Shown here: one piece after another, positions 22,384-31,907 of the stretch
Layout: every line of letters starts with the position of its first letter
Numbering within the stretch: the stretch's first letter is position 1
DNA from: Furcasterigmium furcatum
Lineage: Eukaryota; Ascomycota; Sordariomycetes; Glomerellales; Plectosphaerellaceae
Length of the DNA: 64,000 bases
NCBI GenBank assembly: GCA_001599815.1
Contig: BCIA01000002.1
Coordinates: 62,001-126,000, forward strand
Direction of reading: 5' to 3'
Position numbers and translations under genes: made by a program
Notes under the pieces: model-generated
Told to the model about the DNA's origin: nothing
The model's database searches: none
The model's input: only the letters and a program-made list of their open reading frames with translations

Positions 22384-22485
22384 TTTTACTCATTACCGGG
22401 CGATTGTGAGCACGATTCTCTCAGCACGATTTCTGGACGTTTCTGGTGTCCGGACTGTTCGGTCATAACCGTGAATTACCCGACT

Positions 22486-22498
22486 CTCGGCCGAGAGC
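22486..22498. promoter_or_regulatory. Palindrome CTCGGCCGAGAGC, copy 2
   Basis: Second exact copy in the same orientation, about 125 bases before the Zn2Cys6 start. The preceding base pair also extends the symmetry (CTCTCGGCCGAGAG), making this copy a 14-base palindrome. Confidence 0.5.
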
Positions 22499-22622
22499 AC
22501 AGACGAAAGTTCCTCTCGTCAGCACCGGCAATTTCGGGCTCACCGGCGTTTACTTGACCCCATCTTCCTTCGGATCACGCATCGTCGACAGTTTCCTTTC
22601 AATTGACTCTTCTTGCTTGACC

Positions 22623-25085
22623 ATGGATCTCGATATGACCGACGCATCTCGCCCAGCACCGAAGAAGCGGCGCCGACCAGCCCTCGCCTGCGCCCAGTGC
22701 CGCGCCCGCAAGGTCCGGTGCGATCGGACATCGCCATGCAGCAACTGCATCAAGTCTCGGATCCCTGATTGCACCTACATCTCGTCGCCAAGAGACCGAA
22801 CAGGCAGCGGAGTCGTCGCTGCTACCGATTCAACTAGGATTGGTCATCCAGCAAGCGATGCTGATCCCGGACTTGTCACTACTAATGTGACGACCCAAGG
22901 GGGTGATCTTCACGGATCATACCCGTCTTCAAGATATCATGACACGGTGCGAGGGCCAGAGCCGTTCCTCACCGCAACAGTCGAAGTTCCGAGCGGCATC
23001 CATCACCACAAGCCCGGAACGCCCAGCGCAGCCCCCTCGTCTTCTTCTTCGACCTCTCTTCTCCAGAGGATTCAGCGGCTAGAGGCCCACCTCGATGAGA
23101 GGAATTCAAGCCAAGGGGCTACGTCTTCGATTTCCGAGGCCCCAACTCGCGGAGAGTATGCTGGCCCAAGTGCGGTCCTCCCAGTCCGGAACATGTATCA
23201 CAAGACACGGCGATTCGGGCGAAGCCACTGGATGAATGGTGCCGAGCTTGTAGGTGTACCAAGTCTCGGTACTTGATACCCGTCTGATCGTGCCCCTCTA
23301 GCTCCCGGTGCTCCTCGGTGTCTTCAATCGAGCCATGAAGGATTCGAATTCCGCGATATTTCGAGCTGATCTCGAATGCAAAGCGCTGGGCCGCTCCATC
23401 AAGGCAGGACGAATCCCGACCCTCATTTTCCCAATCATCCAGATTGGTCAAGCAATCGGCCAGAAGGCCGTGGCAGACTTGCTCATAGACTGCTATCTGC
23501 GGACATCCGAGACTATTCACCGAGTAGTCCACATTCCTACTTTCAGGTCCGAGTACGAGGAGTACTGGGCGAGCCCGCAGGCGGCAAACCCGGCCTTCGT
23601 GGTCCTGGTTCAGCTCTGCATGGCGATAGGGGCATGTTTTCTCGATGACGACTTCTCTTTACGTTCGAAAGCTATTAGATGGATCTACGAAGCGGAACTC
23701 TGGCTCGTCCTGCCCTCGGACGCAATTAAGATGACCTTCATCTCCCTGCAGATCCGGTGCCTACTAAAGATCGCCCGACAGATCACGGGGCTTGGGTCCG
23801 ACCTGACCTGGATTTCGGTGGGCAGCCTGCTCAGGGCGGCCATGTACATGGGCCTTCACAGAGACCCCGCGCACTCCAACGCAGAAAAGCGAACTCGGCT
23901 CAACAGTGAAATGCGCCGACGACTCTGGGCCACCATCCTGGAGATCAACCTACAGGATAGCATCGATTCGGGCGGTTCCCCTCTTATATCCATGGCAGAC
24001 TTTGACACCGGGCCCCCGGGAAACTTCGACGACGCCCAACTATCAACGAACGGGGAAGATCTGACTGCTGCTGCCAGCGCGCCGGGCGTATACACGTCAA
24101 CGACCGTCCAGATCGCCCTCTATGCATCTTTCCCGACTCGGCTGGCCATTGCAAAGGCGCTCAACGAGTTCCAGTCGGGCCTGGGCCAGGATGACGTTCT
24201 CAGACTGAGCAGCCAGCTCACCGCATCCGCGCAAACTCTCCAGCAGCAACTCACAACTCTGACGGGAGATGGTCCAAACTTGGTCTCTGACTTCCAGCTG
24301 CGGAGTGTGGCGCTCCTGGTTGACCGCTTCTTCCTCGCCCTGCACATCCCGCTGCTCAGCCCTGGTCTTGACAATCCCACGCACCACTTCTCCCACAAAG
24401 TCTGTCTGGATACCGCACTAAAAGTCTGCCAGATCTCCGGGTTGATGCATGGCACCCGGCGGTCTCGCAGACCCTCGACTGACTTCGGCCGCCTGATCAC
24501 CTCGGCCTCCGGGCTGCGAAAAACGACCGTCTTCCAGAGCATCATGATGGTGGCATGGGAGCTCACGTCGCGCAAAGAAGAAGAGCGGAAGCGCCGTGGC
24601 TTCTCCGTGTCCCTTGGCGACGCTGAGCTGCGCTCCACCATCGAGGCAGCCGTTCCCTGGACGCAGAGGAGCATTACCGCCGGCGAAACGAACTGTAAAG
24701 GGTACGCTGCTCTGCGGGCGATCCTGGCGCATATTGACGGGCTAGAGACGGGCCTGGGGGGCGCCGAGCTGAATGATAAGATAGAGGCGGCGGCGGCAGA
24801 GGCGCTCTTGGAGTGTTATCAGCTCATGAAGGACACGCCCGCAGGTCAGGCTGTCGGGAGCCAGACGAGCTCCCTGCAGAGCCAGGACGCAATTGCGCAA
24901 GCACTCGACGATGACTCGATGGAAATGGGAATGTTTTACGACTGGGAGAATCTGGTGAGTGACCTTATCCTGCAGCATGACCACGAGTATCCGTAGCTGA
25001 CGTTGGCCAGTCGCACGTGGTGAGCCCGGAGATGCCATTGAACATGGGCGGTATATTTGAGCCTCCATTGACGGAAATGATGTGA
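22623..25085 (+). CDS. Zn2Cys6 transcription factor
   Basis: Exons 22623-23249, 23302-24954 and 25011-25085 give 784 residues. The zinc cluster near residue 23 reads CAQC-RARKVR-C-DRTSP-CSNC-IKSRIPD-C with basic KKRRR before it. A Ser-rich linker and the coiled coil LLQRIQRLEAHLDE follow. The fungal_trans middle homology region spans about residues 250-600, with HRVVHIPTFRSEYEEYW, RAAMYMGLHRDP and RRRLWATILEINLQDS. The last intron was inferred from the GTGAGT donor after FYDWENL; without it the protein ends at 24996 with a different tail. The gene is divergent from an MCT-type carrier and convergent with a quinate/sugar-type carrier, which are candidate targets. The palindromes in its promoter could also give self-regulation. 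Confidence 0.9.
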
Positions 25086-25214
25086 ATGGGCTGCTAATGC
25101 CATAGGGTCGAGGCTATCTCCACGGAAGGGTCTGCCGACAAGGCCCATGGCTTAGTGCTAAGTGTAATGTCGCTATTTCGATAATCTACCTATACTTCTA
25201 TACAGCCTTATCTC

Positions 25215-27052
25215 TTACGCTTCGACCTGCTTAACCTTACCTCGACGCTCTGTCTCTATAGTAAACTTTTCCCTCGTTTCATCACCACGGGCAGCTTCTC
25301 TGAGATCTGCGTCCTCGTTACCATGCAGCCCGATCTGATACCAAGGAAGCTCGAAAAGATCATCCATCGACTCGAGGGTGCGGCCACTGGTTTCTGGAAC
25401 AGAAAGCCAGACCCACACACCTCCGACGAAGGTAACGGCGGCAAAGCACCAGAAAGTGCCCATGGGAGAAATGCCACCCTCGCTCACGGGAAGCAGCATG
25501 TTGGGAACGGCCCTCGTGTTGCCATACTGATTCGCGAAGTGGAGAGTCATTGCCCAGGACGTTGCGAGAGCTCGGATGCGTAGCGGGAAGAGCTCCGCCG
25601 TCAGAAGGTATTGCATCGAGTTCCAGCCCAACGCCCATCCAAAGCCAGAAACGTAAATCATGGCGACGGCGCCCCTGCTGGCACCGAGGTACCTATCCGG
25701 GAGGACGTAATCGTGGACAACCCCCAGTTGTGGCACGGCCGTCAGGAAGGCAGCCACATAGACCATAGAGATGGTCTGGAGTGAGATGCCAATGATTAAA
25801 GACCGCTTGCGGCCGATAACGTCAACAAGAAATAGGGCGCAGGCCACGGCCGCGATGAATTTGATGACGCCGAAAAGGGCAGTAATGAGCAGGCCGCTCT
25901 CGGTGCCGGAGATACCCAGAATAGCGAACAGATCAGGGGCATAAAGAGTGATGGAACCGGCACCAGACCAGGACGAGAGAAACTGGACGGCGGTGGCAAG
26001 GTATAGCCGGTAGGCATTGCTCTTCACTAGGAACATCTCCTTGAGCTTGCCGCGCCAGCCGAGCCCCAGCGTCGCCTCCAGCTCATGATCCAATGCTGCT
26101 TGGATTGACTTGATCTGATCGGTGATGTAGTCGCTCTCGGGGGGCTGCTGTCGCAGGCGTGACAGGGAACTGGTGGCCTTGTCTATCTTGCCAGCCTTGA
26201 CGAGGTATCGTGGCGACTCATCCTGAAAGAACGTCAGGATGATGATGAGACCGGCGAAGATGATATGAAGACTGGTCGGGACGAGCCACTGGTCATGACT
26301 AGAAGGACTGATGTGACGAGCTGCGCCGTAGTTTGTGAAGTATGCGAGGACAATGCCGGTGTACACAGCGCCCGTGAAGAAGCATGTGCACAAGCCTCGA
26401 ATAGAGGCGGGTGCGATTTCTGCGATGTAGACTGGTCTGTTCATTGGGGCTTCGTGTTAGCATTGGCAAATCCGGCAGAGATGAGAGCGTGGCATCTCTA
26501 ATCACCTACCCAACCACAGGGGTCTGACCGACGCCCAGGCCGGCGATGAAGCGGCCTGCATAGATGGCTCCAAGACTGCCTTTCGCGCCTCCGCCCATGA
26601 AGATGGCAATACCTGTGGCCCATACGAGACAGAGGAGACGTGTGGCCCAGATACGGCCGACCCGGTCGCAGATGATAAAGGCACTAAATTTGCAGCTCAT
26701 CAGCACTTGATCCCTCTTGTCTAGACTGTACTGCTGGGGTTGCATTTGTCGTCTCGGAACTTGAATGAACTTACATCATCGCGCCACCAACGGAACCTAT
26801 TTGAACCATGGCTGAGACGTTTGCCTTGACGTTTGCCTTCTCCACTGCCGAGAAGTCATCGTAACGGATTGTGGCCTTGAAGTTTGCAGTGTCGAATGCA
26901 CCATTAATCAGACCTTCGTCAATGCCTCGAGCGGCACCGAGCAATCCGAAGGAGATGACGGCAAACCACAGGCGCCAGTTGAAGACGCCCTCGGGCTCGT
27001 TGAGATCCCTGAGGCGGAAGATGTTGACGGGCTTCTTGACTCCCTTGGACAT
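25215..27052 (-). CDS. MFS sugar/quinate-type transporter
   Basis: Sugar porter family carrier related to fungal quinate permeases. Exons 27052-26775, 26683-26510 and 26436-25215 give 557 residues. The start MSKGVKKPVNIFRLRDLNEP is typical of this subgroup. GIDEGLINGAF in TM1, DRVGRIWATR, GLGVGQTPVVGPVYIAEIAP across an intron, DESPRYLVKAG, DVIGRKRS and VPETSGRTLESMDDLF follow in family order. It lies 130 bases beyond, and convergent with, the Zn2Cys6 gene at 22623, and its 5' end faces the arsenic cluster. The substrate could be a sugar, quinate or another aromatic-derived acid. Confidence 0.9.
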
Positions 27053-27590
27053 GTCTGCGGTTGCTTAGGTTGACTTGAGCACGGCGTATAGGGAATGGAA
27101 GAGAAGAATGAACGATGCGGAAGAATGGCTTACACAGCGATTTGTCGGCGAGCGAAATATCTACTGATTTATACCTGGATCTCGCACTTCCACTGCATGC
27201 CCTTTTCGACTCGCACGGGAATCTTTTTTTGGGTCAGCGCCTTAATACTAGTTAGTACCTCCACCCACACCCGCACGGCGCCAACTGTGGAGGAAGGGGG
27301 AGCTAGAGTGCTTCTAGAAATCGTTGACTCCGAGGACTGTTGCACTTGGTTAGTACGGAGTACTAGCACTAAGAAAAGAATGATGGTGTTCCGATACCCG
27401 CCACGCTAAGAGAGCTGTGGAATTTCGGGACTCCCGTCAGGCTAACACCACCATAATTAGTTCGGCCTGCCTCGATATCCCCTATTTATACACCGCTTCG
27501 AGCTGCCTTCGCGTCGTCGTAATCCGTTCACGAGCGACGCGCCAATCCCCTGTCCTCCTGCCAAGCTGTGCCAACCCTAAGCTGGCCATC
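27053..27590. other. Intergenic, MFS promoter and ACR3 3' flank
   Basis: 538 bases between two minus-strand genes. Short A+T-rich pieces and a repeated TAGTAC word (about 27248 and 27352) are present. No gene recognised. Confidence 0.35.
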
Positions 27591-29012
27591 TCATAACTTG
27601 AATTGCCATCGCCGCGACACCCAGCGGACTAGATACACCAGACCTATCAGAACCGGTACCTCGATCAATGGCCCTACGGTGGAGGCAAGGGCCTGTGGGC
27701 TATCGGGCCCGAAAGTTGCGACAGCCACAGCAATTGCCAGCTCGAAGTTGTTGCTGGCAGCTGTGAAGCTCTGCGTCGCGGACATTGAGTAGCGGAACCC
27801 AAGAGAACGCGCCATCCAGAGTGTAAGGAAGAAGATGACGATGAAATAGACGATGAGCGGGGCGGCGACGCGGACAACCGAGACGATCTGCTGGACGACT
27901 TGGCGGCCTTGTGATGCGAACAAGACCAGGATCGTGTAGAGCAGACCGATAAGCGACCACGGGGAGAGGTAACGCATGAAAACATCGTCGTACCACCGAG
28001 GGCTGGCTAGCCAGCGGACAAGGAATCGAGTGACGACAGCCGCCCCGAGGGGGATGCCGAGGAATACGGCAACGCTGGTAGCCACTATCGAGTACGAGAT
28101 GGTCTGAGCAGCAGGCTCGTAGCTCATGATGCTGATGAAGAGGACTGCCATGGGGGCGTAAAGGACCATCTGTAAGAGTGAGTTGACGGCAACGAGGATG
28201 GCGCAGTATTCGGCATCACCACCGGCCAGTCCATTCCAGATGAGGACCTATATCCAGACACAATCAGTTAGGTGATCATCCAGTGTTGGCAAGGACAAAA
28301 TACCATGGCAATGCATCTTGCAAGCCCAACAAGGATTAGGCCCTCCCGTAAACCCTCCTTGTCTGGGAGAAATGCCCAGGCAAGGGCGAGCTGAAAGTTC
28401 ACCGTTAGCATGAATGAGGATGGCGGGGCTATGTGAAATGGTAGGTAGATGACATACCATGAAGAAGGGGGCAACGATCCAGTTGATGAAGATGCTAAAT
28501 CCAATTTGTTTCCAGACCTCGCGGTGCCTGAAAATATTGTGCAGTGACTCGTAACGGACTTTGCACAGGATCGGGTACATCATCACAAGCAAGCCAATGG
28601 CTACATAGGAAGGCTTGTCAGTAAACTTCCCCAGGCGATGAAGTGTCCCTTTGTTGGGTTGGTGGTTAGGGCACATACCGATGGGGATGGACACGTTGAC
28701 GAATTTGCCCTGCTGAAGGGCCGGCCCGATGTTGGGGACGAAGTTGCCGAGGATGATGCCAATGGCCATGGCGAGGAAGATCCAGAGGGCCAGAAGCCTG
28801 TCCAGCCAGCTCAGCGCCTTGAATGCGGAGCCTGCGGGGCCGACTGGCGAGGACTCGTTGGGAGTTGACGCCTGCTTCTCCCCATCCCCGGGTCGCGAGA
28901 CACCGCTTTCGAGATCCTCATGAGGAAGACATTCGGCAGAAGTCTCAGGGATGGCTGTACTGGCAATAGAGTCAGGCTCAGTGGAAGGCAGGGTTCTTCC
29001 TGGGGAGGACAT
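27591..29012 (-). CDS. ACR3: ACR3-type arsenite efflux transporter
   Basis: Plasma-membrane arsenite/proton antiporter of the bile/arsenite/riboflavin transporter superfamily. Exons 29012-28679, 28600-28458, 28390-28304 and 28247-27591 give 406 residues. An acidic N-terminal tail of about 65 residues precedes LSWLDRLLALWIFLAM. The conserved functional Cys lies in GLARCIAMVLIWNGLAGGD, rebuilt across intron 3. SATQSFTAASNNFELAIAVA and the GPLIEVPVLIGLVY end are diagnostic of ACR3. About ten helices are expected. It is divergent from the arsenate reductase at 29577, with a 564-base shared promoter containing the motif found in the arsM promoter. A confident assignment. Confidence 0.97.
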
Positions 29013-29380
29013 TGTATCTGGTTTGTGAAGGGTTGAATCGCAGTGAACATATGGTGCTGTTATAAAGTCGATTATTCCAGTAAATCAGATGCGCCTGAGT
29101 CGGTTGAGATCTTTTTGCGCCACAGTCAAAATATGAAAGGGCCGTCGATTGCGGCTTAATATACCTGTCCTATGGCGTCTGCCCGTGCCAGGCAATTTCC
29201 AAGGAATCTGTTGGCGTGTTGTGGCAATCGAACTAGCAGGCCGTGCTGAACACCACATCGACCAATGGCAGCGTGGGAGTGACAGTCCCCCACGAAAAAC
29301 TCCTCCGTCCCAAGGTTTGGCCAATCAGCGTCGGCGAGTGACATGCTCGCTCATTCCATGGTGAGAGAAGTCTGTTCGTC

Positions 29381-29390
29381 CGATATGTCA
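29381..29390 (-). promoter_or_regulatory. TGACATATCG element in ACR3/arsenate reductase promoter
   Basis: Plus strand reads CGATATGTCA, the reverse complement of TGACATATCG. It is identical to the core of both copies in the arsM/bZIP promoter and lies 10 bases before a TATAAAG box. TGAC half-sites are bZIP-type targets. Confidence 0.55.
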
Positions 29391-29400
29391 CTGACCTGTC

Positions 29401-29407
29401 TATAAAG
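29401..29407 (+). promoter_or_regulatory. Probable TATA box of the arsenate reductase gene
   Basis: TATAAAG followed by a G run, 170 bases before ATG 29577. Confidence 0.4.
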
Positions 29408-29576
29408 GGGGGGGCCGAGCTGATGATTCCCAGCCAGGACCAGCAATTGATCATTCAGAAGCAGCCGGAGCATGTGGAATCTTCCAGCTCTTGCTTTGCT
29501 CAGATCCACCGGTACTAGACCGAACCAACGAACTTGTTGGCAAATCAAGGGATCGATTCACACATACGTTTCCACT

Positions 29577-30190
29577 ATGGACGCCCCGGCTCCGTGGCAC
29601 GCCGCGTACCCTGCTCCCAGGAACGCAAATCCAGATTGGCTCTCGCCCAGCCAGGTACTAGACCTTTTGCAGAGCGAAGGGCCGGAGGAGGACTTTGTTC
29701 TCGTCGACCTCCGCCGTACTGACCACGAAGTAAGTTTTCCAAGTCCTCGCCTGTCCCTGCTATCCCCTTGGTTTCTTGCGCTGGATTAAACAGCCCGGTT
29801 GCTGACGGTGCCTGCGACCAGGGAGGCACAATCCGGGGATCCATCAATCTCCCTGCCCAGAGCCTCCATCCCACCATTCCGAAGCTGTATAGTACTTTCC
29901 GTGCTGCCGGCGTTCGTACCGTCATCTGGTACTGTGGTAAGTCACCTCCACTCTTTGAAGATCAGGCAAATTGTCGGGTAGCGGGAAGATGTGCTGATCC
30001 AGGAGCCGCAGCCTCTTCACGAGGCCGCGGTACTCGCGCTGCGGGATGGTTCAACGACTATATCAAGGATCGCGAAGACGTCAACATGAAGAGCGTGGTG
30101 TTGCTGGGCGGGATCAAGGGATGGGTTGCCGCCGGCGAGGAATACACGGCCTACGTAGATGAGTATGATGCTGCAAAGTGGGAGCAGTAG
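29577..30190 (+). CDS. Arsenate reductase, Cdc25/rhodanese fold (ACR2-like)
   Basis: Reduces arsenate to arsenite for export by ACR3. Exons 29577-29729, 29822-29936 and 30012-30190 give 148 residues. The rhodanese/Cdc25 layout is clear: LSPSQVLDLLQ, FVLVDLRRTDHEGGTIRGSINLPAQS across intron 1, and VIWYC at the end of exon 2. The active-site loop is completed across intron 2 as C-A-S-S-R-G-R, fitting the C-x5-R signature of ACR2 and Cdc25-type enzymes, with GTRAAGWF after it. VVLLGGIKGWV and a C-terminal acidic tail end the protein. The length is right for single-domain reductases. Divergent pairing with ACR3 supports the arsenate role over a cell-cycle phosphatase. Confidence 0.92.
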
Positions 30191-30678
30191 GAAGGGGCAT
30201 GAAACTCCCACGGATAGCAATAGAAATGAGCGGTTAGCTTCGTGTTGGAACCGGTATCCACATGCGGGATCAGAAGGAACCCGTTCTGCGTCAAGTACCC
30301 GGATACCACCGTAGGATAGCACACCCGTTGATTGGGGCCGCTCAAGTTGAAAGCAGTATCTATATAAGGGACTCCCTCCCGCGCTTCGGTTAGCTTGGCG
30401 AGTGACGAGTACTTTTTTTGTTTTGTGGTAGCAGTGTACCATCCAGCCCTTGCCGAGCTCAACGCCCCGGTCATTCGCCCCGAGCTATGCGCTATTTCTC
30501 CCCCAAATCAATAAAATTGGCACAGCGGTGGCAACCCCCCGCGGCGGTGTCATCTCTTAGGTCCTCTTCAGCGTGTCGGCCCAGTTCCCTTCCCTTCTTC
30601 CTTCTCCGGCGTGGCACCCGGACATTTTCTCGACCCCTCACAACTTCTCCACCGTATAACCCTACAGCCCAGCTGACG
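30191..30678. other. Intergenic and arsH leader
   Basis: 488 bases between same-strand genes. TATATAAGG at 30361-30369 looks like the arsH TATA box. From ATG 30487 the sequence is open and in frame with arsH, encoding 64 residues rich in Arg and Ser with almost no acidic residues. Confidence 0.45.
30361..30369 (+). promoter_or_regulatory. Probable TATA box of arsH
   Basis: TATATAAGG lies 126 bases before the upstream in-frame ATG (30487) and 318 bases before the family-typical ATG (30679). The spacing suits the upstream ATG better. Confidence 0.4.
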
Positions 30679-31557
30679 ATGAACGGCCACGGGGACCTCA
30701 ACAACACGCATGCCAGCCGCGCTATCCTGGAGATCCACCCCGATGAGGCGTACGTTGGGCGGTCGCTGGCCATTCCTGCCGAGGAAGACGATGCGGATGT
30801 TCGCGCTCGTTATCGCCCCTTCATCCTCCCCGACGTAGCAGTTGGCGACGACTGGGTGGCGCAGCTGGAGCTTTCCACGGCAATGGGCATGGTCGACCGT
30901 GAGATCCTGCTGCGTGGTGCCCCTCGCCTCCGCCTCCTGGTGCTGGTAGGCAGCCTGCGCAGCCGTTCCTACAGCCGGCTGCTGGCATACGAGGCCGCCC
31001 GCATCCTTCACCGACTGGGCTGCGATGTTCGCTTTTACGACCCGACTGGGCTGCCCCTCAAGGACGACGTCAATCACGAGCACCCCAAGGTCCAAGAGCT
31101 TCGACAGCTGAGCCTATGGAGTGACGGCCAGTTCTGGGTCAGCCCAGAGCAGCACGGCGCCGTCACAGGCATCTTGAAAATGCAAATCGACTGGATCCCT
31201 CTCAGCGCCGGGTCCGTTCGGCCGACGCAGGGCCGCACCCTGAGCGTCGCGCAGGTCTCCGGTGGCTCGCAGAGCTTCAACGCAGTCAACACACTGCGCC
31301 TACTGGGCCGGTGGATGCGCATGTTTGTCATTCCGAACCAAAGTTCTGTGCCCAAAGCATACACGCAGTTTACCCCCGAAAATGATGAGTCTGGAGGCGG
31401 AGTTTCCCGCATGCTCCCAAGTCCCAACCGGGACAGGCTGGTGGACTGCATGGAAGAGCTGGTCAAGTACACCATTGTGATGCGCCCGCACTTTGACCTC
31501 TTCGGCGACAGATTCAGCGAGAGGATGGAAAGAAAGGCAAAAGCTACGAACTCCTGA
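30679..31557 (+). CDS. arsH: ArsH, NADPH-dependent FMN oxidoreductase
   Basis: Flavoprotein that oxidises trivalent methylarsenicals and related organoarsenicals to less toxic pentavalent forms. From ATG 30679 it is an intronless 292-residue protein with the usual ArsH start MNGHGDLNNT. The flavin-phosphate loop GSLRSRSYSRLLAYE, then YDPTGLPLKDD, SPEQHGAVTGILKMQIDWIPLS and RPTQGRTLSVAQVSGGSQSFNAV are diagnostic. The frame is open upstream to ATG 30487, which would add a 64-residue Arg/Ser-rich extension resembling a mitochondrial presequence; both starts are possible. It lies on the same strand as the arsenate reductase, 488 bases downstream. Co-occurrence with arsM makes detoxification of methylated arsenic likely. 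Confidence 0.95.
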   Translation: MNGHGDLNNTHASRAILEIHPDEAYVGRSLAIPAEEDDADVRARYRPFILPDVAVGDDWVAQLELSTAMGMVDREILLRGAPRLRLLVLVGSLRSRSYSRLLAYEAARILHRLGCDVRFYDPTGLPLKDDVNHEHPKVQELRQLSLWSDGQFWVSPEQHGAVTGILKMQIDWIPLSAGSVRPTQGRTLSVAQVSGGSQSFNAVNTLRLLGRWMRMFVIPNQSSVPKAYTQFTPENDESGGGVSRMLPSPNRDRLVDCMEELVKYTIVMRPHFDLFGDRFSERMERKAKATNS

Positions 31558-31907
31558 GAGGTCCCGTTTCACGGATGCCTGTCCCTTGGGAACCTGCGAG
31601 GTGCTGAGCGGCTGCTGATCCTTGGGACGAGTCGCATAAGGGAGACTTTTTGTACCTGTCAAACGTTATAGAGATCTGATAGTTGGTGAAAATAGGACTA
31701 GAGATGAGGAAATTGCCGTCGCTTTCAACCCGTTTCATGCTATGGCGATAGCAAAGAGCAACTCCATCTACTATCCGTACTTGACGCAAAGTGCCTGGCC
31801 CGGACCCCCTCGCTAGGTATCTTTACTAGATCTCCGTGTAGGGTGGTGGAAGCTGTCTCTTGAGGTTTTCGTTAGCTCACCATCCTGCAAGGTTAAATCG
31901 AGAGGGT
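31558..31907. other. Convergent 3' flank
   Basis: 350 bases between the ends of arsH and the arrestin-like gene. Nothing recognised. Confidence 0.35.

Larger units (their letters stand above)
22208..22622. promoter_or_regulatory. Divergent promoter, MCT carrier / Zn2Cys6 factor
   Basis: 415 bases between divergent genes. It contains two identical 13-base copies of CTCGGCCGAGAGC, 115 bases apart, each holding a perfect 10-base palindrome with facing CGG/CCG triplets. Facing or abutting CGG triplets are the usual target of Zn2Cys6 dimers. Confidence 0.5.
29013..29576. promoter_or_regulatory. Divergent promoter, ACR3 / arsenate reductase
   Basis: 564 bases between the efflux pump and reductase genes. 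It contains TGACATATCG on the minus strand (29381-29390), a further TGACAT at 29339-29344, CCAAT words near 29258 and 29319, and TATAAAG at 29401. The 10-base element recurs twice upstream of arsM. Confidence 0.55.

Noticed and set aside
24955..24996. End of the Zn2Cys6 gene at 24996
   Set aside because: A consensus GTGAGT donor after FYDWENL and acceptor at 25010 lead to a longer, more protein-like end at 25085.
27248..27360. TTAGTAC words as Yap-type sites for ACR3
   Set aside because: They differ from TTAGTAA at the last base and lie downstream of ACR3, not in its promoter.
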